A DNA stretch of 64,000 bases from Burkholderia savannae (lineage in GTDB: Bacteria > Pseudomonadota > Gammaproteobacteria > Burkholderiales > Burkholderiaceae): assembly GCF_001524445.2 (NCBI RefSeq), contig NZ_CP013418.1:2604001-2668000 (forward strand). The letters are read 5' to 3'. The first letter of the stretch is position 1. Every line of letters begins with the position of its first letter. The notes under the pieces are model-generated. The model was not told where the DNA came from and ran no database searches. It saw only the letters and a list, made by a program, of their open reading frames with translations. The position numbers and the translations under genes are program-made. Positions 1-10,571 of this stretch are shown one piece after another.

Positions 1-114
1 GCGTGATGGCCATCGGCGGCCGAACGACGAACCCGCCGCGAGCCGCGCCGTCTCCCGCGTCGCAGCGTATCGGCCGGCCGCATCGCCGCGCATCCGTTTG
101 TCACTTCTCCTTCA

Positions 115-128
115 TTGACGCGCGTCAA
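115..128. promoter_or_regulatory. FNR/ANR box upstream of BON gene
   Basis: The sequence TTGACGCGCGTCAA is a perfect palindrome and matches TTGAY-N4-RTCAA at all ten positions. Its centre lies about 108 bp before the BON start. A GATGCT hexamer at 150-155 sits where the -10 would fall if the box is centred at -41.5, giving a transcription start near 163. Confidence 0.75.
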
Positions 129-228
129 GGTCCGCGCCGCGCAATGCGCGATGCTGGCTTGCGTGCGCCGCCGCGCGTTGTTCGCCGAGGGCGGCCGCTT
201 ATCGAAACCGGTCGGCGAGGAGACGACG

Positions 229-876
229 ATGAAATCGGATGCTGCGCTCAGGCAAGATGTCGAGCAGGAACTGTATTGGGACCCGTCGCTGGATGCGCGG
301 CAGATCGACGTGTCGGTGCACGATCGCATCGTGACGCTGCGCGGCTTCGTGCCCAGCTGGGCGCAGAAGTACGCGGCGCAGAAGGCCGCGCAGCGCATCG
401 CGGGCGCGCGGGCGCTCGTGCTCGAGCTGAAGGTGCTGCCGAGCGAATCGCCCCGCGACGACGAAGTGCTCGCCGCCGCGATCGTGTCGGCGCTCGCGTG
501 GCAGGAAGGGCTTGCCGGGCAGGAGCTTCACGTCGACGTCGACGAAGGCTGCGTGACGCTCACGGGCGAAGTCGAGTTCGGCTATCAGCGTCAGGCGGCC
601 GAGACGGTCGTGAGCCGGATGCGCGGCGTGATCGGCGTCGTCAACAGGATCGACGTGCGCTCGCGCGACGCGGGCGAGACCGTGCGCGAGCGCGTCGCGG
701 ATGCGCTCGCGCGGCGCGCGCAGCGCGAGGCCGGGCATATCGACGTCGACGAGCGCGACGGCATCGTCACGCTGACCGGCACCGTCGATTCGCTGATCGA
801 GCGGCGCGCGGCTTGCGGCGCTGCGTGGTCGGTCAAGGGCGTGCGCGAAGTCATCGATCATTTGAGCGTCGCATAG
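229..876 (+). CDS. Triple-BON-domain stress protein
   Basis: The 215-residue product is built of three consecutive BON repeats (about residues 5-70, 78-146 and 150-213), each with the hydrophobic 'VTLxGxV' strand (VTLRGFV, VTLTGEV, VTLTGTV). BON domains bind membranes or lipids in OsmY-like proteins. No signal peptide is visible, so it may be cytosolic. I chose ATG 229 because GAGGAG lies at 217-222 and homology to the second BON protein at 36934 starts exactly here (MKSD / MKTD). An FNR box precedes it. The following gap carries a 23-copy heptamer array before pfkB. Domain assignment is firm; the physiological role is inferred from context. Confidence 0.9.
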   Translation: MKSDAALRQDVEQELYWDPSLDARQIDVSVHDRIVTLRGFVPSWAQKYAAQKAAQRIAGARALVLELKVLPSESPRDDEVLAAAIVSALAWQEGLAGQELHVDVDEGCVTLTGEVEFGYQRQAAETVVSRMRGVIGVVNRIDVRSRDAGETVRERVADALARRAQREAGHIDVDERDGIVTLTGTVDSLIERRAACGAAWSVKGVREVIDHLSVA

Positions 877-925
877 GCGTGGGCGGCGCTTGCGCATCGC
901 GCGCACGGCGCCCGACACTGATCGG

Positions 926-1086
926 CGGCAAGCGGCAAGCGGCAAGCGGCAAGCGGCAAGCGGCAAGCGGCAAGCGGCAAGCGGCAAGCGGCAAGCGGCA
1001 AGCGGCAAGCGGCCAACGGCCAACGGCCAACGGCCAACGGCCAACGGCCAACGGCCAACGGCCAACGGCCAACGGCCAACGGCCAA
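926..1086. repeat. Heptamer tandem array, 12 + 11 copies
   Basis: Twelve uninterrupted copies of CGGCAAG (926-1009) are followed directly by eleven uninterrupted copies of CGGCCAA (1010-1086). Copies within each block are identical. The array lies between the BON stop and the pfkB start. Since 7 is not a multiple of 3, all frames through it stay open, which produces long spurious reading frames on both strands. It has the form of a VNTR locus. Confidence 0.97.
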
Positions 1087-1231
1087 CGGCGGCGGACCTG
1101 CTCCGCAGCAGAAGGTTCGACGCCGGACCGAACACGCGCAACGCGGCGCGCGCCGCCGCGTTCGATCACCCCGTTTCCTTTCCGTTGCGGACCCTTTTGT
1201 CACAACCACCACGATCATCCCGACCGCCACG

Positions 1232-2173
1232 ATGCCCGAAATCGTCACCATCACGCCGAACCCCGCCGTCGACGTCGCGACGTCCGTCGATCGCATCACC
1301 GACACCCGCAAGTTGCGCTGCGCGCCGGCGCGGCGCGATCCGGGCGGCGGCGGGATCAACGTCGCGCGCGTGCTCACGCGCCTCGGCGCCGATTGCTCGG
1401 CGCTCTATCTCGCGGGCGGCGATACCGGTCGCGCGCTGCGCGGCCTGCTCGCCGACGAAGGGGTGCGCGCGAGCTGCATCGACGTCGCCGGCGAGACGCG
1501 AGAAAACTTTTCGGTGCTCGAAACATCGACGGGGCGCGAATTCCGCTTCGTGCTGCCGGGCCCGGCGCTCGCGCCCGACGAATGGCCGCGCTGCGTCGAC
1601 GCGCTCGCGCGGCTCGCCGACGCGTCGCGCTATCTGGTGATGAGCGGCAGCTTGCCGCCCGGAATGCCCGACGATTGCTACGGCCGGCTCGCGCGGCTCG
1701 CGAACGCGCGCGGCGTGCGCACGGTCGTCGATACGTCGGGGCTGGCGCTCGCGGCCGCGCTCGATGCGGGCGTCTATCTGGTGAAGCCGAGCCTGGGCGA
1801 GCTGCGCGCGCTGACCGACCTGCCGCTCGACGACGACGCCGCGCGCCTCGCGGCCGCGCGCGCGATCGTCGGCAGCGGGCGCGCGCAGATCGTCGCGCTG
1901 ACGCTCGGCGACGCCGGCGCGCTCGTCGTGTCGCGCGACGATGCGGTGCGGCTGCCGGGCGTGAAGGTCGCGGTGCGCAGTGCGATCGGCGCGGGCGACA
2001 GCTTCGTCGCGGGGCTCGTCGCGGCGCTCAACCGTGGCGCGAGCGTCGCCGATGCGTCGCGCTACGCGCTAGCCGCGGCGTCGGCTTCGCTGCTGAGCGC
2101 GGGCACCGCGCTGTGCGCGAAGGAGGACGTCGAGCGGATCTATCGGGAATTGCCGGGAACGGTCGACGCGTAG
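1232..2173 (+). CDS. pfkB: PfkB-family sugar-phosphate kinase (phosphofructokinase)
   Basis: The 313-residue protein belongs to the ribokinase/PfkB family, closest in form to 6-phosphofructokinase isozyme 2 or 1-phosphofructokinase. It starts with the typical 'TITPNPAVD' segment, has 'GGGGINVAR' near residue 37, 'VMSGSLPPG' near 136, 'LVKPSLGEL' near 180, and the C-terminal PfkB signature with the catalytic Asp in 'AIGAGDSF'. Length is normal for the family. ATG 1232 begins the conserved sequence; the longer frame upstream only reads through the heptamer array. It is probably co-regulated with the BON gene, although no FNR box was found directly before it. In low oxygen it would supply glycolytic flux. 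The exact substrate is not settled by sequence. Confidence 0.85.
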   Translation: MPEIVTITPNPAVDVATSVDRITDTRKLRCAPARRDPGGGGINVARVLTRLGADCSALYLAGGDTGRALRGLLADEGVRASCIDVAGETRENFSVLETSTGREFRFVLPGPALAPDEWPRCVDALARLADASRYLVMSGSLPPGMPDDCYGRLARLANARGVRTVVDTSGLALAAALDAGVYLVKPSLGELRALTDLPLDDDAARLAAARAIVGSGRAQIVALTLGDAGALVVSRDDAVRLPGVKVAVRSAIGAGDSFVAGLVAALNRGASVADASRYALAAASASLLSAGTALCAKEDVERIYRELPGTVDA

Positions 2174-2450
2174 CGCCTGCCCGCCCGGCCCCTTTCGGCA
2201 TCCTCGCTTCGGGCCGCGCGTTGCGATTCGGCCCCGATGCCCGGTTCCGCCGGCCGCGCGGACGCGATCGCTTGCGTGAAAGTGAGAGGACCGATTCACA
2301 TTGCCGGCGATGGCACGCGTAGCGCCTGCCCGCCCGGCGCTCTTTCTGCATCCTCGCTTCGGGCCGCGTCTTGCGATTGCGCCCCGATGCCCGGTTTCGC
2401 CGGCCGCGCGGACGCGATCGCTTGCATTAGCGCGAGAGGGCCGATTCACA
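2168..2450. repeat. Imperfect ~150-bp tandem duplication of the pfkB tail
   Basis: Positions 2168-2300 (last codons of pfkB, stop and downstream sequence) recur at about 2317-2450 with an offset of 149-150 bp and scattered substitutions. Both copies share GCGTAGCGCCTGCCCGCC at the start and CCGATTCACA at the end. The second copy carries no gene. Confidence 0.85.
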
Positions 2451-2694
2451 ACCTGCGGCGCGACCTGCGGTGATGCCGGTGGCAGCTGCGTCGGGCGATC
2501 GCTCGCCCGACAGCCGGGAGGCATCCGATCGCCGAGGCACCGCCCGCGGCGCCGGCGCGTGGCGCGCGACGCTCAGCGCAAGCCGTGCGGTGCGCGACGC
2601 AGCGGATCAGGCGGACGGTCCGCGCCTCCCGCCCCGGAACGACGCGCATCGAGCGGTCGGGAGGCCCGAAGGATCGCCCGACCGGTCCGAGCGC
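2451..2694. other. Convergent intergenic spacer with hairpin
   Basis: This gap between the convergent pfkB and ackA genes contains a 9-bp-arm hairpin at 2490-2511 (GTCGGGCGA / TCGCCCGAC around a 4-base loop). There is no T-run, so it is not a canonical intrinsic terminator. I see no gene here. Confidence 0.5.
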
Positions 2695-3873
2695 TCACGC
2701 ATGCAACACCGATGCCGCATCCGTTGCGATCACCTGCTCCTCGTCTGTCGGCACGACGAGCACCGCGACGCGGCTCGCGTCGCGGCTGACGATCTCCGCG
2801 TTGCGCGCGTTCGCGTGAGAATCGAGCTCGACGCCGAGCCAGCGCAGCCGCTCGCACACGGCGGCGCGCGTCTCGGCCTGATGCTCGCCGATGCCCGCGG
2901 TGAACACGAGTGCGTCGAGGCCGCCGAGCGTCGCCGCGAGCCGCGCGGTCTCGCCGGCGATCCGGAATGCGAACAGCTCGAGCGCGTCGCGCGCGCCGGC
3001 CGACGGATCGGCGAGCAGCACGCGCGCGTCGCCGCTCACGCCGGACACGCCGAGCAGGCCGGAGCGGTGATACAGCATCTGCTCGACCTCGTCGACCGAA
3101 TGGCCGAGCATCTTCTGCAGATGCAGCACGACGCCCGCGTCGAGCGCGCCGCAGCGCGTGGCCATCGGAATGCCGTCGAGCGTCGAGAAGCCCATGCTGG
3201 TGTCGCGGCTCACGCCGGCGTCGAGCGCGCAGAGGCTCGCGCCGCTGCCGAGGTGCGCGGCCACGACCTTGCCGCGCGCGAGCGCCGGGTGCCGCTCGCG
3301 CAGCCGTCCGGCGACGTACCGGTACGACAGCCCATGAAAGCCGTAGCGCTTGACCCCTTCGTCGAACAGCGCGCGCGGCAGCGCGAAGCGCCGCACGAGA
3401 TCGGACTGGGTGCGGTGGAACGCGGTGTCGAACGACGCGACCTGCGGCAGATGCGGCCGCAGACGGCGCAGCGCGCGAATCAGCCGCACGCTCTGCGGCT
3501 GGTGCAGCGGCGCGAGCGGCACGAGCGCCGCGATCGCGTCGAGCGTGCGATCGTCGATGCGCACCGGGCCGTCGAACGCGTCGCCGCCGTGCACGACGCG
3601 ATGGCCGACCGACACGAGCTCGTGCAGCGACAGATGCGCGGCGATCCAGTTGAGCGCCTCGTCGAGCACCTCGTGCAGATCGTCGGTGACGGGCGCGGCG
3701 AGCGGCACCGTGCGCGCGTCGCCGCCGTTCGCGTATTCGAACTGGAGCGGCGTGCGGTTGAAGTCGATCTTGCCGCGCCCGAGCGGCGCGGGCTCGCCGT
3801 TCGCGACGCTGTAGAGGCCGATCTTCAGCGTCGACGAGCCGGCGTTGAACGTCAGCAGCAGCGGCTCGCTCAT
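2695..3873 (-). CDS. ackA: Acetate kinase family (acyl-phosphate to ATP)
   Basis: The 392-residue acetokinase-family enzyme converts acetyl phosphate and ADP to acetate and ATP. Visible motifs are N-terminal 'NAGSSTLKIGLY', 'GHRVVHGG', the phosphate-binding 'HLGSGASLCAL' and C-terminal 'FTAGIGEH'. Length is as expected for the family. Its ATG overlaps the stop of the upstream pta gene by 4 bp (ATGA), indicating translational coupling in a phaC-pta-ackA operon. With the phosphotransacylase next door it would yield ATP by substrate-level phosphorylation without oxygen. A propionate or butyrate preference cannot be excluded. Confidence 0.95.
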   Translation of the reverse strand: MSEPLLLTFNAGSSTLKIGLYSVANGEPAPLGRGKIDFNRTPLQFEYANGGDARTVPLAAPVTDDLHEVLDEALNWIAAHLSLHELVSVGHRVVHGGDAFDGPVRIDDRTLDAIAALVPLAPLHQPQSVRLIRALRRLRPHLPQVASFDTAFHRTQSDLVRRFALPRALFDEGVKRYGFHGLSYRYVAGRLRERHPALARGKVVAAHLGSGASLCALDAGVSRDTSMGFSTLDGIPMATRCGALDAGVVLHLQKMLGHSVDEVEQMLYHRSGLLGVSGVSGDARVLLADPSAGARDALELFAFRIAGETARLAATLGGLDALVFTAGIGEHQAETRAAVCERLRWLGVELDSHANARNAEIVSRDASRVAVLVVPTDEEQVIATDAASVLHA

Positions 3874-5273
3874 GACGCGAGCGCGCCGGCGCGCGTCCTC
3901 TCGGCGACGAGCTTCGCGAGCGCGGCGGACGCGATCCGCACGCGCAGGCTGTCCGCGCGGCTCGTCAGGATGATGGGCAGCCGTGCGCCGAGCACGAGGC
4001 CCGCGCCGTCGGCGCCCGCGAAATACATCAGTTGCTTCGCGAGCATGTTGCCCGCCTCGAGGTCGGGCACGAGCAGGATGTCGGCGTCGCCCGCGACGGG
4101 CGACGCGATGCCCTTCGACTGCGCGGCGATCGCGCTCACCGCGTTGTCGAACGCGAGCGGCCCGTCGACGATCGCGCCCGCGATCTGTCCGCGCGCGGCC
4201 ATCACGGTGAGCGCGGCCGCGTCGAGCGTCGAGGGCATCTTCGGGTTGACGGTCTCGACCGCCGCGAGCACCGCGACGCGCGGCCGCTCGACGCCGAGCA
4301 CGTGCAGCAGGTCGACCGCGTTCTGGCAGATGTCGCGTTTTTGCTCGAGCGTCGGCGCGATGTTGATCGCCGCGTCGGTGATGACGAGCGGCTTCGGATA
4401 CGCGGGCACGTCCATCGCATACACATGGCTGATGCGCCGCTCGGTGCGCAGCAGCGACGCCGGGCCGACGACCGCGGCGAGCAGCTCGTCGGTGTGCAGG
4501 CTGCCCTTCATCAGCGCGGCGACCTGGCCCGCGCCGCCCATCTCGACCGCGCGCGCGGCGGCCGCGTGGCTGTGCTCGACCGCTTCGATCCGCACGCCCG
4601 CGAGATTCACGCCGGCCGCCTCGGCGGCCGCGCGGATCTTCGCCTCGGGGCCGATCAGGATCGGATCGATCAGGTTCTCGTCGCGCGCGTCGATCGCCGC
4701 GCGGATCGCGTCGGGCGAGCACGGATGCACGACGGCGGTGCGCAGCGGCGGCTGCTCGCGCGCGTCGCGCACGAACGTCTCGTAGCGGTCGTGGCGGCGC
4801 ACCGCGACTTCCGGCCCCGGCACGCGCTCCCACGTGAGCGGCTTGTCGGGCGCGATCACGGTGGCGGTGCCGCGCAGCACGACCTGGCCGTCCTGGTTCG
4901 TGCAGCAGGTGTCGAGCAGCACGATCCGCTTCTCCGGACGCTTTTCCTTGACGGTCACGGTGGCCGTGACCGTGTCGCCCGGCGCGACCGGATGCCGGAA
5001 CTCCAGCGTCTGGTCGAGATAGATCGTGCCCGGCCCTGGCAGCTTCGTGCCGAGCACCGCGGACACGAGCGCGCCCGTCCACATTCCGTGGACGACGACG
5101 TGGCCGAACAGGTCGTGCGCGGCGAACGCCGCGTCGAGGTGCGCGGGGTTCACGTCGCCCGACATCGCGGCGAACAGGTCGATGTCGTCGCGCGACGCCA
5201 TGCGCACGACCGACGCGCTGTCGCCGATCGCGAGCGAGTCGAACGGGCGGTTCTGCAGGATTTCGCGGTCCAC
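3870..5273 (-). CDS. MaoC-like hydratase / phosphate acyltransferase fusion
   Basis: The 467-residue protein has an N-terminal MaoC-type hot-dog hydratase domain (about 1-155; 'FAAMSGDVNPAHLD' carries the hydratase-motif Asp and His) fused to a PTA/PTB phosphate acyltransferase domain (about 165-467; 'LMKGSLHTDELL', 'VITDAAINIAP', 'GPLAFDNAVS'). The second half moves an acyl group from CoA to phosphate, feeding AckA. The first half would hydrate an enoyl-CoA, plausibly to (R)-3-hydroxyacyl-CoA, the substrate of PhaC encoded just upstream. The start is GTG 5273, with AAGGAG in the 10-bp gap after phaC. Known bifunctional enoyl-CoA hydratase/phosphate acetyltransferases share this layout. Acyl chain length is unknown. 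Confidence 0.92.
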   Translation of the reverse strand: MDREILQNRPFDSLAIGDSASVVRMASRDDIDLFAAMSGDVNPAHLDAAFAAHDLFGHVVVHGMWTGALVSAVLGTKLPGPGTIYLDQTLEFRHPVAPGDTVTATVTVKEKRPEKRIVLLDTCCTNQDGQVVLRGTATVIAPDKPLTWERVPGPEVAVRRHDRYETFVRDAREQPPLRTAVVHPCSPDAIRAAIDARDENLIDPILIGPEAKIRAAAEAAGVNLAGVRIEAVEHSHAAAARAVEMGGAGQVAALMKGSLHTDELLAAVVGPASLLRTERRISHVYAMDVPAYPKPLVITDAAINIAPTLEQKRDICQNAVDLLHVLGVERPRVAVLAAVETVNPKMPSTLDAAALTVMAARGQIAGAIVDGPLAFDNAVSAIAAQSKGIASPVAGDADILLVPDLEAGNMLAKQLMYFAGADGAGLVLGARLPIILTSRADSLRVRIASAALAKLVAERTRAGALAS

Positions 5274-5283
5274 GCGGCGCTCC

Positions 5284-7077
5284 TTATTTCTGGAACACGT
5301 AGGTGCCCGGCGCGTCGCCGAGCGCGTGTGCGCCCGGCTTGCCGAGCGGCGGCGGCGCGACGCGCTGCGTGCTCGAATGCCCGGCGAGCCACTTGTGCCA
5401 CGCGGGCCACCACGAGCCCTCGAAGTCCGTCGCGCCGGCGAGCCATTCGTCGGGCGAGATGTTCGGCGCGTCGGCGGCCGTGAGCTTCATCCGGTAATGG
5501 CGCTTCGGATGGCCCGGCTCGCTGACGATGCCCGCGTTGTGGCCGCCCGCCGTCAGCACGAACGTCACGTCGCTGTCGGTCAGGTAGTGGAGCTTGTAGA
5601 CCGAGCGCCACGGCGCGATGTGATCGTGCTCGGTGCCGACGGCGAAGAACGGCGCGCGGATGTTGTGCACCGACACCGTTTGAGCGTCGATCACGTAGCG
5701 GTTGGTCGCGAGATCGTTGTCGAGGAACAGGTGGCGCAGATATTCGGAGTGCATCCGGTACGGCATGCGCGTCGAATCGGCGTTCCACGCCATCAGATCG
5801 ATCATCGGCGTGCGCTCGCCGAGCAGATAATCGTGGACCACGCGCGACCAGATCAGATCGTTCGACATCAGCAGCTGGAACGATCCCGCCATCTGGTGCG
5901 CGCCGAGGTACCCCCGCTCCCACATCATGCTCTCGAGGAAATAGATCTCGCTGTCGTCGATGAAGAGCTGCAGCTCGCCCGGCTCGGCGAAGTCCGTCTG
6001 CGCGGCGAGCAGCGTGATCGACGCGAGGCGCTCGTCGCGCGCGTTCGCCATCGCCGCGGCCGCGAGCGCGAGCAGCGTGCCGCCGAGGCAGTAGCCGGTC
6101 GCGTGAATCTTCGCGCCGGGCACGATCTTGCCGATCGTGTCGAGCGCGTCCATCACGCCGAGCCGGCGGTAGTCGTCGATGCTCAGGTCGCGATCGCTCG
6201 CGTCGACGTTGCGCCACGAGATGCAGAACACCGTGTGCCCCTGGTCGACCAGATAGCGGATGAGCGAGTTGTGCGGCGACAGATCGAGGATGTAGTACTT
6301 CATGATCCACGCGGGCACGATCAGGACGGGCTCCGCGTAGACGTCGGGCGTCGTCGGCCCGTACTGCAGCAGCTCGATCAGGTGATTGCGGAACACGACG
6401 CGCCCGGGCGCCGTCGCGAGATCCTTGCCGACCTGGAAGCGCTCGACGCCCGCGGGCGGTTGCTTCGTCAGAAGGCGGCGGACGTCGTCCAGATAATTCC
6501 ACGCGCCTTGCGCGAGATTCGCGCCGCACGACAGCACGGTGCGCTGCAGGACTTCCGGATTCGTCGCGACGTAGTTCGCCGGAGCGAGCATGTCGAGCAT
6601 CTGCCGCGCGGTGAACGCGACGACGTCCTCGTGATGCGGCGACACGCCGGGCACGTCGCGGGTCGCCGCGCGCCACCATTGCTCGGCGAGCAGGAACGTC
6701 TGATTCCAGAAGCGGAACGGCTCGAGTTGCCATGCGCTCGCGCGGAAGCGCCGGTCGCCCGGCGACGGTTGCGCGGGCGCGTTGGGCGCGTGCCCGGTCG
6801 CCGCTTCGAACAGGTATTCGGCGAGCTGCACGGCGTGCTTCGTCGCGAGCGTCGCGAGCTCCGCGCGCTTGCCGGGCGCGGCCGCGAGGTGAATCAGCCA
6901 GTCCGACAACGCGAGCTGCAGCGACGCGGGCGACAGGCCCGACGTCAGCTTCGCGAGCGACGCCTCCTTCGCGAGATCGAAGATGCGATACGGGCTTTCC
7001 GGCGCGTACGACGCGGGCGGATGGGCGGGCGGCGGCGCGGCGGGCGCGCCGGGTTCGGGGGTGTGGCGTGTATCCAT
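5284..7077 (-). CDS. phaC: Class I polyhydroxyalkanoate synthase
   Basis: The 597-residue PHA synthase polymerises (R)-3-hydroxyacyl-CoA into storage polyester. The N-terminal region (about 20-230) is the PhaC N domain; the alpha/beta-hydrolase core carries the lipase-like box 'GYCLGG' with nucleophile Cys330, then 'VGTEHDHIAPW' (Asp) and 'GGHNAG' (His) for the triad. I chose ATG 7077 because GAAGGAAG precedes it; longer upstream starts run into Arg/Ala-rich junk. It heads the operon phaC-pta-ackA. A FNR-like box at 7250-7263 with TACAGT at 7222-7227 (minus strand) gives a well-spaced class II promoter. Usual class I length is about 590. Confidence 0.95.
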   Translation of the reverse strand: MDTRHTPEPGAPAAPPPAHPPASYAPESPYRIFDLAKEASLAKLTSGLSPASLQLALSDWLIHLAAAPGKRAELATLATKHAVQLAEYLFEAATGHAPNAPAQPSPGDRRFRASAWQLEPFRFWNQTFLLAEQWWRAATRDVPGVSPHHEDVVAFTARQMLDMLAPANYVATNPEVLQRTVLSCGANLAQGAWNYLDDVRRLLTKQPPAGVERFQVGKDLATAPGRVVFRNHLIELLQYGPTTPDVYAEPVLIVPAWIMKYYILDLSPHNSLIRYLVDQGHTVFCISWRNVDASDRDLSIDDYRRLGVMDALDTIGKIVPGAKIHATGYCLGGTLLALAAAAMANARDERLASITLLAAQTDFAEPGELQLFIDDSEIYFLESMMWERGYLGAHQMAGSFQLLMSNDLIWSRVVHDYLLGERTPMIDLMAWNADSTRMPYRMHSEYLRHLFLDNDLATNRYVIDAQTVSVHNIRAPFFAVGTEHDHIAPWRSVYKLHYLTDSDVTFVLTAGGHNAGIVSEPGHPKRHYRMKLTAADAPNISPDEWLAGATDFEGSWWPAWHKWLAGHSSTQRVAPPPLGKPGAHALGDAPGTYVFQK

Positions 7078-7249
7078 CGGGCTTCCTTCGGCTGGCGCTG
7101 CGCGGGCGACGGCATGACGAAGTACGGCGGCCGATGCGGCGGCCGCGCGCGAAGCCGCGCCGCGGGCGTTGCCGCCCGCCGCTCGCTTCGACCGCATGCG
7201 TCGACGATCACTGACACGGCCACTGTAGCCACGCATAGGTCTGTGGAAT

Positions 7250-7263
7250 CTGATTTGCATCAA
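7250..7263. promoter_or_regulatory. FNR/ANR box of the phaC operon
   Basis: CTGATTTGCATCAA matches TTGAT-N4-ATCAA at 9 of 10 positions. On the minus strand a TACAGT -10 hexamer lies at 7227-7222, exactly where a box centred at -41.5 requires it, placing transcription start near 7215 and leaving a 138-nt leader before phaC. Confidence 0.75.
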
Positions 7264-7360
7264 TGACGGACGCCGCGGCAATCGCGTCGCCGCCGCGCGT
7301 TTTCGCACGGATCGTTTCGCTTCGCGCGATGGATCGTTTCATCTGGCGATTTCCCGTTTC

Positions 7361-7374
7361 TTGACCGAGATCAG
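7361..7374. promoter_or_regulatory. FNR/ANR box of the N-ATPase operon
   Basis: TTGACCGAGATCAG matches the palindrome at 9 of 10 positions. TATGGT at 7396-7401 fits a -10 for a site centred near -41.5 (start near 7409). The atpD GTG follows at 7437 after GGGAG. Confidence 0.75.
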
Positions 7375-7403
7375 CCGGCGGGCGCCGCCCGTCGTTATGG
7401 TGA

Positions 7404-9809
<2,406 letters not shown>

Positions 9810-9813
<4 letters not shown>

Positions 9814-10274
9814 CGAAGCCTCGCCCGGCCGATGCGAAGCGCGACGCGGGAGCGGATGCCCGTGCCGGCGCGAAGCCCGCGGCGGCGTCCGCGGCGGGAG
9901 ACGATGCGAAGCGCGCCGGGCCGCCCGCCGCGCGGGACGTGTCGAAGCGCGACGCGCCGCCGCCCGCCGGCACGGCGCGAACGCCCGCCGCCGACCGCGT
10001 CGAACAGGCGGCGCGCACGGCCGCGAAGCGCGCGGCGCGCGGCGCGCGCGATCCGGAGCCGTCGCTCGGCCGGCGCCTCGCGCAGATCGGCGTGCTCGGC
10101 TGGACGATCCTCGCGCCGACGCTCGCCGCGCTCGCGCTCGGCCGCTGGCTCGACCGCGCGTTCGCGTCGCGCGTGTTTTTTTCCGCGCCGCTCTTGATGT
10201 TCGGCGCGGCGCTCGGTTTCTGGCTCGCATGGCGCTGGATGAAAACTCAACAAGAAGGAGATCGCGATGATTGA
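9810..10274 (+). CDS. atpQ: N-ATPase AtpQ (AtpI-like membrane protein)
   Basis: The 154-residue protein has an Ala/Lys/Arg-rich N-terminal half (residues 1-85, low complexity, likely cytosolic) and two hydrophobic segments near 92-112 and 122-143, the AtpI-like hairpin. AtpI family members assist c-ring assembly. Its ATG overlaps the atpC stop (ATGA). Position third in the operon fits the N-ATPase gene order. The long N-terminal extension is unusual for AtpI-like proteins. Confidence 0.8.
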
Positions 10275-10569
10275 AATGTGGGAAGCCGCGCGCGCGTCGT
10301 TCGACGGCGTCGCCGTCGCGATCGGGCTTGCAGCGGGGCTCGCGGCGGGCGCGTGCCACTTCGTATCGCTCGGCTGGAACAGCCGCTTGTTCGTCGCGGG
10401 CCGCGCGGGCGCGGCGCTCGCGCTGCAGCTTCTGCGGATCGCGCTCGCGGTCGCGGTGCTCGTCGTGCTCGCGCGCGCGGGCGCAGGCATGCTCGTCGCG
10501 GGCTCGGCGGGCTTCCTCGCCGCGCGCTCGATCGCGGTGCGCCGCGCGCACGCGCTGACGGGAGCGTGA
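10267..10569 (+). CDS. atpR: N-ATPase AtpR small membrane protein
   Basis: The 100-residue protein has three hydrophobic stretches (about 14-33, 48-67 and 72-87). It occupies the slot of AtpR in N-ATPase operons; AtpR proteins are thought to help ion handling or assembly with the c ring. ATG 10267 follows AAGAAGGAG and overlaps the atpQ end by 8 bp. Identification rests on position, size and hydrophobicity. Confidence 0.8.
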   Translation: MIEMWEAARASFDGVAVAIGLAAGLAAGACHFVSLGWNSRLFVAGRAGAALALQLLRIALAVAVLVVLARAGAGMLVAGSAGFLAARSIAVRRAHALTGA

Positions 10570-10571
10570 CG

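Noticed and set aside
199..1377. 392-residue minus-strand frame across the BON gene and heptamer array
   Set aside because: It is antisense to a clear BON gene and its repeated peptide (PLAVGRW, PLAACRL) only reflects the heptamer array.
2490..2511. Hairpin between pfkB and ackA as intrinsic terminator
   Set aside because: The stem is good but no T-run follows on either strand.
2470..4785. 771-residue plus-strand frame antisense to ackA and pta
   Set aside because: It mirrors well-conserved ackA and pta codons on the other strand; no own domain.
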